This document shows, one piece after another, positions 43,560-54,439 of a stretch of DNA of 64,000 nucleotides. Both the position numbers and the translations under genes were made by a program. Below the pieces are notes generated by a model that worked only from the letters and a program-made list of their open reading frames with translations, was not told the DNA's origin and did not search any database. The stretch's first letter is position 1; every line of letters begins with the position of its first letter. The stretch comes from an uncultured Bacteroidota bacterium (GTDB taxonomy: Bacteria; Bacteroidota; Bacteroidia; Chitinophagales; Saprospiraceae). The stretch is from contig CACLQQ010000005.1 of NCBI GenBank assembly GCA_902609095.1, forward strand, positions 1 through 64,000, in the 5' to 3' direction.

Positions 43560-44009
43560 ATGAGAGCGATCATTCAAAGGGTAATAGGGGCCAGTGTTGT
43601 AGTAGATAATCATACAGTAGGATCAATAGATAATGGTCTATTGATTTTTCTGGGAATAGCAAAAGAAGATCAGAAGGATGATATAGATTGGCTTGTTAGA
43701 AAGATCAGCCAACTACGTATTTTTTCTGATGATGAAGGTAGGATGTATAATAGCTTATTGGATAATCATGGGTCTGCATTGGTTATATCACAATTTACCT
43801 TATTTGCCTCTACTAAGAAAGGGAATAGACCATCATTTATACATGCTGCTAAACCAGATATGGCCATACATATGTATGAAATGTTCATTCAAGAAATGAA
43901 AGATCTCGGGATAACAACAGAAACTGGAATATTTGGTGCGGATATGGCGATTCAATTAACTAATGATGGGCCAGTTACTATACTTATAGATACTAAAAAT
44001 AGAGAATAG
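43560..44009 (+). CDS. dtd: D-aminoacyl-tRNA deacylase
   Basis: MRAIIQRVIGASVVVD, LVISQFTLFASTKKGNRPSF, NDGPVTILIDT. Confidence 0.96.
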   Translation: MRAIIQRVIGASVVVDNHTVGSIDNGLLIFLGIAKEDQKDDIDWLVRKISQLRIFSDDEGRMYNSLLDNHGSALVISQFTLFASTKKGNRPSFIHAAKPDMAIHMYEMFIQEMKDLGITTETGIFGADMAIQLTNDGPVTILIDTKNRE

Positions 44010-44350
44010 TGGAACTGAAGAAATTGCAAGAATCAGTTGATAATTGGATAAAGACTTATGGTGTAAGATATTTCTCAGAAGTTACGAATACTATAGTTCT
44101 GATGGAAGAAGTAGGTGAATTCAGTAGATTGATGGCTCGAGTATATGGGGAACAGTCTTTCAAAAAGAAAGAGGAGCAACAAACAGCTCATGATGATATA
44201 GCCGAGGAGATTGGTGATATATTATTCGTGATTACCTGTTTAGCGAACCAGATGAATATGGATCTCACTCAAGTCATGTACAAGAATATTGCAAAAAAAA
44301 CGGAACGGGATCAAAATAGACATCATCATAATTCTAAATTGAGTGAATAG
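44009..44350 (+). CDS. MazG-family nucleotide pyrophosphohydrolase (GTG start overlapping dtd stop)
   Basis: TNTIVLMEEVGEFSRLMAR; AEEIGDILFVITCLANQMNMDL. Confidence 0.88.
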   Translation: MELKKLQESVDNWIKTYGVRYFSEVTNTIVLMEEVGEFSRLMARVYGEQSFKKKEEQQTAHDDIAEEIGDILFVITCLANQMNMDLTQVMYKNIAKKTERDQNRHHHNSKLSE

Positions 44351-44374
44351 GATAGAATATCCTATATCAGGAGT

Positions 44375-45403
44375 ATGTACACAAGAGTCATTAGAAATAA
44401 AATAGCGCTCACAACACTTTGTTTTTTAGCAATAACGGTGTTGCTCACACTTTTTTCTTATCTGTTTATACCTGATAGTAGCAAAAATGCAAATAGACAA
44501 ATACCCCAGCTTGCATTAAGCCATCCGTTCTCTAGTCATTCAGTTTGTCAATCGGCCAAGCAAACAAACAAACAAATAACCATACTGAGTAAATTACTAT
44601 ATGGGTATGAGGACAAAAATATCTATTATCCATGCGATTCTATGATATATGCCGTTGGTATTAGCACGATCTATTATAAATATTCTGTGGTAGATCGACC
44701 CGGTGAATATAAACGAACCAAAGTAAACTACTATTTTGGTAGTGATAAATATGGCAGAGATGTACTCAGTAGATTGATATTAGGATTGAGAGTATCTCTC
44801 ATTATTGGATTTCTGGCTGTCTTAGTTTCTATTACTTTAGGTGTAGTTATAGGTTCTATGGGAGGATACTACGGTGGGTGGATTGATCAATTTGTTATGA
44901 TCATCATTAATACCAGTTGGTCAATTCCCACTCTTTTGCTTGCATTTGCAATAATTATTGCTTTAGGTAAAGGCTTTATAGTAATAGTCTTAGCGGTGGG
45001 TCTAACCATGTGGGTAGACGTCGCCAGAATAGTTAGAGGACAGATTAAAGAAGAAAAAGAGAAATCGTATGTGGCAGGTGGTAAGGTTCTGGGATTATCA
45101 GATTTAAGGATTGTCACAAGACATATTTTGCCTAATATCATTGGACCTATATTGGTTATGGCTGCAGCTAATTTTGCGACAGCTATATTAGTGGAGGCAG
45201 GTTTAAGTTACTTGGGATTAGGTATACAACCGCCAGCGCCATCTCTCGGTAATATGTTGAAGGAAAATTATGCATATGCTACTGGAGGATATGTTTATCT
45301 GGCAATTTGCCCGATAATTACAATTATGTTGTTAGTTCTAAATTTTAATCTCCTTGGAACAGCATTACGAGATGTTTTTGAAGTTAAGAGTAAAAAAAAT
45401 TGA
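44375..45403 (+). CDS. ABC transporter permease, DppC/OppC family
   Basis: FGSDKYGRDVLSRLILGLRVSLIIGFLAVLVS; EEKEKSYVAGGKVLGLSDLRIVTRHILPNIIGPI. Confidence 0.9.
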   Translation: MYTRVIRNKIALTTLCFLAITVLLTLFSYLFIPDSSKNANRQIPQLALSHPFSSHSVCQSAKQTNKQITILSKLLYGYEDKNIYYPCDSMIYAVGISTIYYKYSVVDRPGEYKRTKVNYYFGSDKYGRDVLSRLILGLRVSLIIGFLAVLVSITLGVVIGSMGGYYGGWIDQFVMIIINTSWSIPTLLLAFAIIIALGKGFIVIVLAVGLTMWVDVARIVRGQIKEEKEKSYVAGGKVLGLSDLRIVTRHILPNIIGPILVMAAANFATAILVEAGLSYLGLGIQPPAPSLGNMLKENYAYATGGYVYLAICPIITIMLLVLNFNLLGTALRDVFEVKSKKN

Positions 45404-45470
45404 TATGTTTATCCGTGGTAACCCGTATGTTCTTTGTCAGTAAGATATATTGTCAGAAGAATAAGTACGA

Positions 45471-46709
45471 ATGAATAGAGAAATAGCTGTCTTAGAAAAA
45501 CTCGAAAAAGAATTAAGTCTAAAAGAACTTCAAATCAAAAGTCTTCTGACGATCACTCAAGCAATCAATGATAATGTATCTGCTGATGGTCTATTCAATA
45601 TGTATCGATCTTTTCTAAGTTGGGAGATGGGTATAAATAAAATGGGTCTTTTTATACCATCAGAAACGGAATTGAACTCATGGATCTGTGTATCACAGAT
45701 CAATCTCGAAAACAAAATCATCAATCATGAGCGTATTGTAGAAAACATCTTAAAATTCAATAGGCTTCATACCATTAAACCTGATGAAGACGAAAGTCTA
45801 AGGGATTTTGACATAGTTATTCCAGTTTTCCATAAAGATAGACCTATTGCATATTCACTGATAGGCGGAATTAAGTCTAAGGATGATCTATATAATAAGA
45901 TTCAGTTTATCACGACTATTACGAACATCATTGCCGTTGCGATTGAGAACAAAAAATTATTTAAACAGCAGATTCAACAGGAGAGACTTAAAAGAGAAAT
46001 AGAGCTTGCACGAAATGTGCAACAAATGTTAATACCAGACAAGCTGCCAAAGAATGATCAATATGAGTTGTCATCGATTTATCAACCGCATTTTAATATT
46101 GGTGGTGATTATTTAGATTTTATTGATTTCAAGAATGGTCGATTTATCTTCTGCATTGCGGATATCTCTGGGAAGGGGGTAGCAGCCGCTCTCTTGATGG
46201 CTAACTTTCAAGCGATGATACAGAGCTTGATTTATCAGTATCGTGATTTGGAAACTTTCATTTTCGCATTAAACCAAACTGTTCTAAGGGTAACCAAGAG
46301 CGATAAGTTCATTACCTTCTTCATAGGGGAGATTGACATTAACTCTAAAACCTTGAAGTACATCAATGCTGGACATTATCCTCCTGTACTATACATGAAC
46401 GGTCAGATTAAAAGGCTTACAGAGGGATGTACCGTTATTGGAATATTTGACAACCTACCATCCATTAAAGAAGAGAGACTAGATTTAGAGGGTGAATCAC
46501 TTATCATGTGTTTTACAGATGGTTTAGCAGATCTGAAAAATGAAAATGACGAGTTCTTCGAAGACAAAGGAATTGAGAATTTCGTCATCAAACATGGTAA
46601 GTACGATGCAGCCACGTTTAACGAAGAACTACTAATGGAAATCGAGGATTATAAGGGTTCTGAAGATTTTACAGATGACATTGCCGTATTAACATGCAAA
46701 ATCTTTTAA
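45471..46709 (+). CDS. GAF-domain PP2C/SpoIIE-type protein phosphatase
   Basis: N-terminal GAF-like region; LARNVQQMLIPDKLP, IGGDYLDF, FCIADISGKGVAAALLMANFQA, FTDGLADLKN, DDIAVLTCK. Confidence 0.9.
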   Translation: MNREIAVLEKLEKELSLKELQIKSLLTITQAINDNVSADGLFNMYRSFLSWEMGINKMGLFIPSETELNSWICVSQINLENKIINHERIVENILKFNRLHTIKPDEDESLRDFDIVIPVFHKDRPIAYSLIGGIKSKDDLYNKIQFITTITNIIAVAIENKKLFKQQIQQERLKREIELARNVQQMLIPDKLPKNDQYELSSIYQPHFNIGGDYLDFIDFKNGRFIFCIADISGKGVAAALLMANFQAMIQSLIYQYRDLETFIFALNQTVLRVTKSDKFITFFIGEIDINSKTLKYINAGHYPPVLYMNGQIKRLTEGCTVIGIFDNLPSIKEERLDLEGESLIMCFTDGLADLKNENDEFFEDKGIENFVIKHGKYDAATFNEELLMEIEDYKGSEDFTDDIAVLTCKIF

Positions 46710-46745
46710 GATTTAGTACTTTAAACTGATAGTTGATTCTAAGAG

Positions 46746-47519
46746 ATGAAAAATAGGTTTGTAGCAGCCATTTTGGCTTTTTTACTAGGAATGTTGGGTG
46801 CACACAAGTTCTATTTAAGAGATCCTGGTGCAGGAATATTCTATATCATGTTAACAGTTATGACGGGTGCTCTGCGCTTCCCAATTGCCTCAATACTTGG
46901 TTTTGTAGATGGTCTGAGATATCTCATGATGTCACCAGAGGAATTTCACAAAAAATTCAACTCCAGATATTTCAAATCTCGTCAACGCAAATACCAAAAG
47001 AAGAAAAAACGCCAGCATGAATACTATGAAGTGAAAAAACCGCAAGTTTATAGAAAACGTAAGATTCGTAATAATCCATTCAAGAATAGTGGAATTAAAA
47101 AATACAAGGAGTACGAGATCGAAGAAGCTCTCCAAGATTTTGAAAAAGGAATCAAATTAGAACCCCAAGATATTTCGCTCCATTTTAATATGGCGTGCGC
47201 TTATTCACTGTTAGAAAACAAAGGGTTAGGCTTTAAATACCTGGCAAAGGCTGTGGAACTGGGTTTAAAAGATTTTGATCAGATTCAATCTCATGATGAC
47301 CTGGCATTTTTGAGAATTCAGGAAGATTATGACTCCTTTAAAAAGTCAGGATTTAGGTTTGTCGAAAAGAAAGACACAAAAGAAAAAGTATCGATCTCAG
47401 AAGAACCTATGAGTGACGTGCTACTATCGCAACTCAATCGCTTGATGGAGCTCCGAAAGAAAGGTGTCTTAACGGAAAATGAATATTTAGTTGAACGAAA
47501 GAAAATCTTAGTTCAGTAG
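46746..47519 (+). CDS. TM2-TPR-SHOCT domain membrane protein
   Basis: KNRFVAAILAFLLGMLGAHKFYLRDPGAGIFYIM (TM2), TPR-like segment, LSQLNRLMELRKKGVLTENEYLVERKKIL (SHOCT). Confidence 0.8.
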   Translation: MKNRFVAAILAFLLGMLGAHKFYLRDPGAGIFYIMLTVMTGALRFPIASILGFVDGLRYLMMSPEEFHKKFNSRYFKSRQRKYQKKKKRQHEYYEVKKPQVYRKRKIRNNPFKNSGIKKYKEYEIEEALQDFEKGIKLEPQDISLHFNMACAYSLLENKGLGFKYLAKAVELGLKDFDQIQSHDDLAFLRIQEDYDSFKKSGFRFVEKKDTKEKVSISEEPMSDVLLSQLNRLMELRKKGVLTENEYLVERKKILVQ

Positions 47520-47535
47520 TAATGTCATTGGAGCC

Positions 47536-48239
47536 ATGATGCTAGATTCTATTAAGTCTGTGGTTCAAGATTTCTGTTCTCTGATATTTATGGATCTTTG
47601 TATTTGTTGTTATGAATCAGAACCGGTACAGAACCAAGCATTTCGTCTAGCTTGTCTAAGTCAGATCCCATATATCGATAAGCAAAGCTCTATATCCTCA
47701 TTACTCATAGGTAAAAAGATTGTCCCACATGAAATAATCAAAATTTACAGTTTATTGACATATTCTAAATCTGGTAAGGTCAAGGAATTGTTACACCAAT
47801 TGAAATATTGTAATAGACCAATGATCCCCACTAAATTGGGTAAACTCTAATTGGCAAAACAAATCACAGGCCCTGGAGATATGCAGAACCATAGTCAGAT
47901 ACCAGTTCCTTTATACCCTCAGCGAAAGAAAAAAAATATAATCAAGCGGTTAAAATTGCTGAGGGTATAAAGAAAGAATTAGATATTACTATAAATTGGC
48001 GTGTCTTCCAAAGAATACAAAACAATGAATCACAAGCGAAGAAGGGTGTTGATGAAAGAGAGGAGGTCCAAGATCAGCGTTTTTCTCTCATGAATAATAT
48101 CACGATTGATCCTGAGAAGCATGCATTAATTATTAACGACATTGTAACTATCGGATCTACATTAGCGGCAAGTTACCACCTACTTAAACAAGCAGGATAT
48201 CAGAACATATCAGTAGCAACATTGGCAATAACTATTTAA
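47536..48239 (+). pseudogene. ComF-family protein (competence / PRTase), decayed
   Basis: Intact N-terminal fragment 47536-47850 (LCICCYESEP..ACLSQIPYID; YSKSGKVKELLHQLKYCNRP), then PVPLYPQRKKK, frameshift, AVKIAEGIKKELDI...RVFQRIQNNESQAKKGVDERREVQDQRFSL...HALIINDIVTIGSTLAASYHLLKQAG. Confidence 0.8.
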
Positions 48240-48249
48240 AGAAATTAGA

Positions 48250-48747
48250 ATGCTTGATACCATAAAAGAACAATACAAGCTAAGAATCTATGAAGAGGGA
48301 ATATTTCGAATTGGGAAGGTGCTCGACCTTCTTACTGAAGAACAGGTTTGGTATAGTCCGAATAATCAAATGAATAGTATTGGAAACTTAATTCTGCATC
48401 TGAACGGAAATGTTACACAATGGGTCGGAACAGGAATTGCTAAGAATCCAGACATTAGACTGAGAGATGAAGAGTTTACAGCATATAAAACGCATAGTAA
48501 AGAAGAATTAAAAGAGAAGTTAGAGAGGCTTAAGAATTATACTTTTCCAATCATTGATGATCTTACGGAAGAACAGCTTTCTGACCAGAGCAGTATACAA
48601 GGTTTTAATGAAACCGTGCTATCGATAATTATTCACGTGATAGAACATTTCTCCTATCATGTCGGTCAAATTGCATATTTAGCAAAATTAATAACCGAAG
48701 GACATTTAGGGTTCTATGACGGTATGGATTTGAACGTGCTTAGCTAA
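48250..48747 (+). CDS. DinB/DUF1572-family protein
   Basis: SIGNLILHLNGNVTQWVGTGI; IIIHVIEHFSYHVGQIAYLAKLI. Confidence 0.85.
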   Translation: MLDTIKEQYKLRIYEEGIFRIGKVLDLLTEEQVWYSPNNQMNSIGNLILHLNGNVTQWVGTGIAKNPDIRLRDEEFTAYKTHSKEELKEKLERLKNYTFPIIDDLTEEQLSDQSSIQGFNETVLSIIIHVIEHFSYHVGQIAYLAKLITEGHLGFYDGMDLNVLS

Positions 48748-49507
48748 CCTTGCTTACTAAGGTTCCGATTTGCTTTCCTAAAATAACTTTGAGAAGATTT
48801 CCCGGTTTGGTTATATCAAAGACGATAATAGGCATGTCATTTTCTCGACACATGGTAAAGGCTGTCATATCCATGACTTTGAGATCTTTACCTATTACGT
48901 TCTTGAAAGACAAATTATCAAACTTGGTTGCATTAGGCTCTTGTTCTGGATCCGCGGTATAGATACCATCAACTCTTGTGCCTTTGAGGATAGCGTCAGC
49001 ATTCATCTCGTTAGCTCTAAGGGCAGCTGCAGAGTCAGTTGTAAAATATGGACTACCGGTACCACCACTAAAAATTACAATTCTACCTTTTTCCAGATGT
49101 CTACTCGCTCTACGACGGATGTAAGGTTCCGCAATTTCTTTCATTTCGATTGCACTCACTAGTCTTGTGTACAATCCGTGATTTTCTAGCATACTCTGTA
49201 AAGCTAAACCATTGATACAGGTTGCTAACATGCCCATATAGTCACCTTGTGCACGATCGACACCGGATAAGTGAACATCCATGCCACGGTATATATTTCC
49301 ACCACCGATGACAATAGCAATCTCGATGCCGAGGGCAGAAACACTTTTTATTTCTTTAGCATAATGCTCAAGCATATCTCTAGAGATACCAAATGGCTTT
49401 TGACCTAAAAGAGATTCACCACTTAACTTAAGAAGGACTCGTTTATATTTCAAGGACATGGTCTGAAAGTAAGCGTTATGTAAATAGTAGATAAAAAAGC
49501 GACCCAA
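48740..49507 (-). CDS. pyrH: UMP kinase
   Basis: KYKRVLLKLSGESLLG, IVIGGGNIYRG, GTGSPYFTTDSAAALRANEM. Biological start probably the inner MSLKYKRV. Confidence 0.96.
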   Translation of the reverse strand: MGRFFIYYLHNAYFQTMSLKYKRVLLKLSGESLLGQKPFGISRDMLEHYAKEIKSVSALGIEIAIVIGGGNIYRGMDVHLSGVDRAQGDYMGMLATCINGLALQSMLENHGLYTRLVSAIEMKEIAEPYIRRRASRHLEKGRIVIFSGGTGSPYFTTDSAAALRANEMNADAILKGTRVDGIYTADPEQEPNATKFDNLSFKNVIGKDLKVMDMTAFTMCRENDMPIIVFDITKPGNLLKVILGKQIGTLVSKVS

Positions 49508-49518
49508 ATGAATCGCTT
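49497..49518 (-). terminator. Short hairpin between tsf and pyrH
   Basis: AAGCGA (49497-49502) / TCGCTT (49513-49518), followed by a T-run on the minus strand. Confidence 0.5.
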
Positions 49519-49534
49519 AAATATAGTTTAGAAT

Positions 49535-50377
49535 TTATGATAACGAGATGTGTTTGAATTCTGTTACTGTTAATTCTGGATGTTTAGATTTTAGATAAGA
49601 ACCGATCGTTTCGTTAGAGTTCTTAACGAACACCTGATTCAGTAAGGTCGTTTCTTTAAAGAACTTATTCAGTCGTCCGGTTGCAATCTTTTCTAACATT
49701 GCTTCAGGCTTACCCTCATTACGCGCTAGGTCTTTTCCAATTTCAATTTCTTTATCAACGACTTCTTGAGGCACATTAGTCTTATCTACTGCTATAGGCT
49801 TCATAGCTGCAACTTGCATTGCTACGTCTTTACCACAGTCAACTAAGTCTGGACCTTCTTGGTTAAGAGCAACAATTACTCCTGCTCGATATCCCATGTG
49901 GATATAAGGAATCACTTGTCCTTTACCGCCAGTAGTTTCTATTTTAGCATAATCTTTAACCTCTACTTTCTCTCCAATAACACCAATTTGCTCGGTGATT
50001 TTATCTTGGATAGATAGAGCACCTTCATATGGTAAAGCCAAAAGATCACTAAGAGTAGCAGGTAACTTGCTTAAGGCAATCTTAGCAATTAAGTTAGCAA
50101 ATTCAATGAAGCTTTTTCCCTTAGCAACGAAATCTGTTTCGCAGCTTAAGCGGATTACAACACCATTGTTTCTGTTAGGAGACGTAAGTGCTATGACAAC
50201 CCCTTCATTAGCTTCTCTTTCTGCTCTTTTAGCAGATAGCTTTTGACCTTTCTTCCTTAGTATTACTATTGCTCCATCTGTGTCGCCATTTGCTTCAGTT
50301 AGAGCTTTTTTACAATCCATTATTCCTGCGCCGGTCATGTCACGCAGTTGTTTAACATCTTTAGCAGATATACTCAT
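49535..50377 (-). CDS. tsf: Elongation factor Ts
   Basis: VKQLRDMTGAGIMDCKKALTEANGD; RLSCETDFVAKG. Confidence 0.97.
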   Translation of the reverse strand: MSISAKDVKQLRDMTGAGIMDCKKALTEANGDTDGAIVILRKKGQKLSAKRAEREANEGVVIALTSPNRNNGVVIRLSCETDFVAKGKSFIEFANLIAKIALSKLPATLSDLLALPYEGALSIQDKITEQIGVIGEKVEVKDYAKIETTGGKGQVIPYIHMGYRAGVIVALNQEGPDLVDCGKDVAMQVAAMKPIAVDKTNVPQEVVDKEIEIGKDLARNEGKPEAMLEKIATGRLNKFFKETTLLNQVFVKNSNETIGSYLKSKHPELTVTEFKHISLS

Positions 50378-50411
50378 TATAGATTAATTGATTTTCAAGA
50401 AAATTTTTGTG

Positions 50412-51128
50412 TTAAGCAGTTTCTAAAGCTGCTTTCGCTTGCTGACGCTCGTCTAATCCTTTCTTGATAGCACCTACTAAGTGATCAGTTATGATCTTAA
50501 TAGACTTGGAGGCATCATCGTTAGCCGGGATAGGGAAGTCAACAAGGTTTGGGTTACTATTCGTATCAACCATAGCGAATGTTCTTATACCTAACGTCTG
50601 GGCTTCTGTGATAGCCAGGTTCTCATTAGTGATATCTACAACAAACATGGCAGATGGAATACGATTAAGTTTTGCAACACCGCCTAATACTTTTTCAAGC
50701 TTATTGCGCTCTCTTGTTAGAGTCAAACGCTCTTTTTTAGTAATAGAGGTAAGGCTTCCATCACTAAGCATGCGATCGATGTTTTCCATTTTTTTAACTG
50801 ATCTTCTGATTGTAGAAAAGTTAGTCATCATCCCTCCTAACCATCTATCAGTTACGTATGGCATGTTAACACTCTTGGCCGCTTCTGTAATGATATCTCT
50901 TGCCTGCTTTTTAGTAGCAACGAATAAGATCTTACGTCCTGACTTGGCAATTGATTTCATAGCCATGGCTGCCGTATCTAAACACTCTATGGTTCTGTTT
51001 AAATCTATTAGGTGTACTCCCTTGCGCTCAGTGAAAATATACTGACGCATTTTAGGATTCCATTTTTTACGCATGTGACCGAAGTGTACACCTGCGGTTA
51101 ATAGGTCTTTATATTGTACTTTTTCCAT
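50412..51128 (-). CDS. rpsB: 30S ribosomal protein S2
   Basis: LLTAGVHFGHMRKKWNPKMRQYIFTERKGVHLIDL. Confidence 0.97.
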   Translation of the reverse strand: MEKVQYKDLLTAGVHFGHMRKKWNPKMRQYIFTERKGVHLIDLNRTIECLDTAAMAMKSIAKSGRKILFVATKKQARDIITEAAKSVNMPYVTDRWLGGMMTNFSTIRRSVKKMENIDRMLSDGSLTSITKKERLTLTRERNKLEKVLGGVAKLNRIPSAMFVVDITNENLAITEAQTLGIRTFAMVDTNSNPNLVDFPIPANDDASKSIKIITDHLVGAIKKGLDERQQAKAALETA

Positions 51129-51139
51129 AATCTTCGATA

Positions 51140-51526
51140 TTAACGTTTAGAGAACTGGAAGCTTTTTCTTGCCTTTGGCTTACCGTATTTCTTTCTTTCA
51201 ACAATTCTTGCATCTCTCATCAAGTACTTATGCTCTTTTAGAGATGTTCTGATTTCTTCATTAAACTCAACTAAAGCTCTTGATATGGCTAATCTGATAG
51301 CTTCAGCTTGTCCTTTGTAACCACCTCCTCTGACATTTACGTTGATGTCGTACGAGTTAGTTGCTCCAGCAATCTTCAGAGGATTCTCTATGTTGTATTG
51401 CATATATGGCATTGGGAAATACTCTTTATAGTCTCTTCCGTTAATGGTAATTTTTCCGGTGCCACTTGAAAAATAAGCTCTGGCTACAGAAGCTTTTCTT
51501 CTTCCGATTTTATTTATAGTATCCAT
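51140..51526 (-). CDS. rpsI: 30S ribosomal protein S9
   Basis: IGRRKASVARAYFSSGTGKITINGRDYKEYF; KKYGKPKARKSFQFSKR. Confidence 0.97.
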   Translation of the reverse strand: MDTINKIGRRKASVARAYFSSGTGKITINGRDYKEYFPMPYMQYNIENPLKIAGATNSYDINVNVRGGGYKGQAEAIRLAISRALVEFNEEIRTSLKEHKYLMRDARIVERKKYGKPKARKSFQFSKR

Positions 51527-51530
51527 ATAA

Positions 51531-51977
51531 TTATATGCTTAATATTTTAGGCTGTTGGGCAGCATGAGGATGCTCTGCACCAGCGTAAACAAATAGTTTT
51601 TTATAAACTGCTCGTCCAAGTTTGTTTTTTGGTAACATACCTTTTACAGATTTTTCTACGATGGCTTCAGGCTTCTTAATGAGCATTTCTTCAGCGGTTC
51701 TTCTTTTCAAACCACCTGGGTAACCAGAATATCTTAAGTATTCTTTTGCTCTCCACTTGTTACCGCTAAACTGAACCTTATCAGCATTGATTACAATTAC
51801 ATAATCACCTCCATCTATATGTGGTGTGTAGTTGGGCTTGTGCTTGCCCCGTAATACAGTTGCTATCGTCGTACATAAACGACCAACTGTTTTACCCTCC
51901 GCATCTACGATGTGCCAGTCTCTCTGGACATCCTCTTTCCGCAGGGATTTTGTTTTATAACTAAGTGTATTGCTCAC
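51531..51977 (-). CDS. rplM: 50S ribosomal protein L13
   Basis: [48 protein letters not shown]. Confidence 0.97.
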   Translation of the reverse strand: MSNTLSYKTKSLRKEDVQRDWHIVDAEGKTVGRLCTTIATVLRGKHKPNYTPHIDGGDYVIVINADKVQFSGNKWRAKEYLRYSGYPGGLKRRTAEEMLIKKPEAIVEKSVKGMLPKNKLGRAVYKKLFVYAGAEHPHAAQQPKILSI

Positions 51978-52135
51978 AATAAATTGTTATATGTTTCTAA
52001 TAGAGGTGCAAAAGTACGGCCTCATAATAGTTATAACAAGCTTTTGACCTTATTTTTCCTGTACACTCTTTTATAACTCGTTGATAATCAGTAAAAAAAT
52101 CGCACAATAAAATTATTTATATAATCGTGGATACT

Positions 52136-54260
52136 CTATTTTTGTGCTAACTCATAAATTTTGACAGTAGATGTTAGCAAACAAGCGGTGTAAATCTCAT
52201 TCCCATTAACAAATGACATGTTTTGATGCACATAGACCAATAAACTTTGGTTCAACAGATCCTCAGGCCAGATCAGTAGGTTGAGTTTTCCATTGTATAA
52301 ATGTCTCGTTTCAAGGAGACTCTTTTCGCTGCTCTCATAGACGAGTATGATGCAATCAGTACGTTGCTCAGGATATCTGTATAATTTGTTTATCATACTG
52401 TTATCATAGCATGATCCAATTGTTGGTATAGCAGCGAGTTCCCCATTAATAGAGAACTACTTATCTGTAAAACAATCATTTAGCGAATATCCTGATAATT
52501 TATACATAACTAAAAAAAGCTTGTGGCTATATCAGGATCTATGATGATATATCTGATTGATCCATATCCATAATCTTTATTTGATCCATTGAGCATTTCA
52601 TAAGCTTCTACTGATGAAGTGAGATTAAACCAGTCCGTCGTTTTAGTTGATGGCCATCTGCTCCACACAGGCTTTCTCGTCGCTCGTTGTATGACCGAGT
52701 TCCCTAAATCCCATGAAGACATAATACCGTAGTCTTTTTCAGTTGGAGTCAAGTATTCATTTGTTAATATAGAATCGACATGAAGACTACTTTCTGGACT
52801 ATTGATTCTGAGCCAATCCATTGCATCTTGATGTGCAGGTGTATAATAGTTAGCTTCTTGGATTTCATCTTTAGAATACTGATAAGGATAGGAAAGTGGA
52901 AATAGGAGTCCCGGGGATGGAAGAATTTAGAAAAACAACTGGTAGTAAAATAAGCCATTTTGTTTTTTGATCAGGATCATACTTGCTGATTAGATCAGAA
53001 AGAGCGACATCAGATAAGAGCGCCATAAAAGGATTTACTATATACCCCAAATCAAATGTCTGATACCAAAAAAGGTAAAAAATAGGCTAAAGGAGATAAT
53101 CGGCATTAGACTATTGCGGCTATGGTTGAAGGTCGCCCATACTATATAAGAGAAACCTCCGAAGTAAAAGAGAACTCCAATAAGTCCAGAATATGATAGA
53201 AAAGAAAGCTTAGTAACAAGATCGTTCTCGGCAATTCATGAAAAGGCATCAATGAGATAGGATATAAATGTTAAACCATATGAGCTCTGAGTTGCTAACA
53301 AAATGCCTATCCCGCCGGCGACAAAAATAGAAAGTATTTTTATCCCAACAAATCGAATTTTCTGTTTGATCCTTCCAATCATGATCACTAATGGAGATAG
53401 GATCATAAGGGCCAAGAATATATAGATAAGCTCATTATTAAATGAGCGAGTTGCAAATACCAGTAAATCAGGATTAAGAAGTAAGATAGACGTGAACCCC
53501 ATGAGTGCCACACCAAAGAATATGAAAAGTCGCTTGGCAATAACATTGGTTTCATCAGTTGAGTAATCTACTAAAATAGAATAGGCGACTAAAGCTCCAA
53601 AAATCGAGATAATGTATAATGCTGCCCCTCCCTAAAGGGTAAAAGATAGACTTAAGAATATCCCCCCAAGGCACAAGACAAATACTTGTTACCTGGTTTA
53701 TTCAAGTTTAGCAGTTTTGTTAGGAGATAAACTATGACTAAAGAGAAGAAGACTTCATAGATGTGGTGATCCAAAAAACCAAGCAATCCTCGAGGGTAAA
53801 ACTTACCTGGTGTGAATAATAGAAGCATTCCGGATATAATGCCAGTTTCAATATTGCTTACGTCGCGGCCTAAGAGAAAGAATAGTAAAAAAGCTAAAAT
53901 CGACACTACTGGTGATGACCACGAGATGGCACTGGTTATCTCACTGCTCGTAGCTGAATCACCAAATAGCAAACGACACACATCTGAAAGGATAACGACG
54001 TGTAGGCCAACTGCATCAGAATAGCCTCCTTGAGAATAATTAGCGCTGTGATCAATTTTCTGTAAGCGGGGAAAAATATTATAGGTGGTCTCTACATGGC
54101 GCAAATAGTAATAGGAATCTATCCCTAACAGATTTGTTTCTACTGGATCACTATGTATTACGTGATAGGCCTCATAAGTCCTGAATTAAAAGGCAAGGCC
54201 GATGATTAGGATAATGGCACCCATTATTAATAGCCTTGTTATGATACTTTATTCAAAAAC
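52136..54260 (-). pseudogene. STT3-like (oligosaccharyltransferase-type) polytopic membrane protein, decayed
   Basis: MGAIILIIGLAF*FRTYEAYHVIHSDPVETNLLGIDSYYYLRHVETTYNIFPRLQKIDHSANYSQGGYSDAVGLHVVILSDVCRLLFG...FTPGKFYPRGLLGFLDHHIYEVFFSLVIVYLLTKL, then broken TM fragments 53236-53511, 52510-52821 and 52136-52396. Confidence 0.6.
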
Positions 54261-54439
54261 CAAGCTGTCAAAGGAAGCAAAATGATAGTCAAAGAATTAA
54301 GAATGGCTCGAAATCGATGCAAACGTTCTCCCAAGCATGAACCTAAAATGCATTACTTAATCGAGTAGAATCCCATTCACACAAGTATAATAGACAGTAG
54401 TCATCAGAAAAAAACAAAATAGTCCTGTAGAAAGCCACT

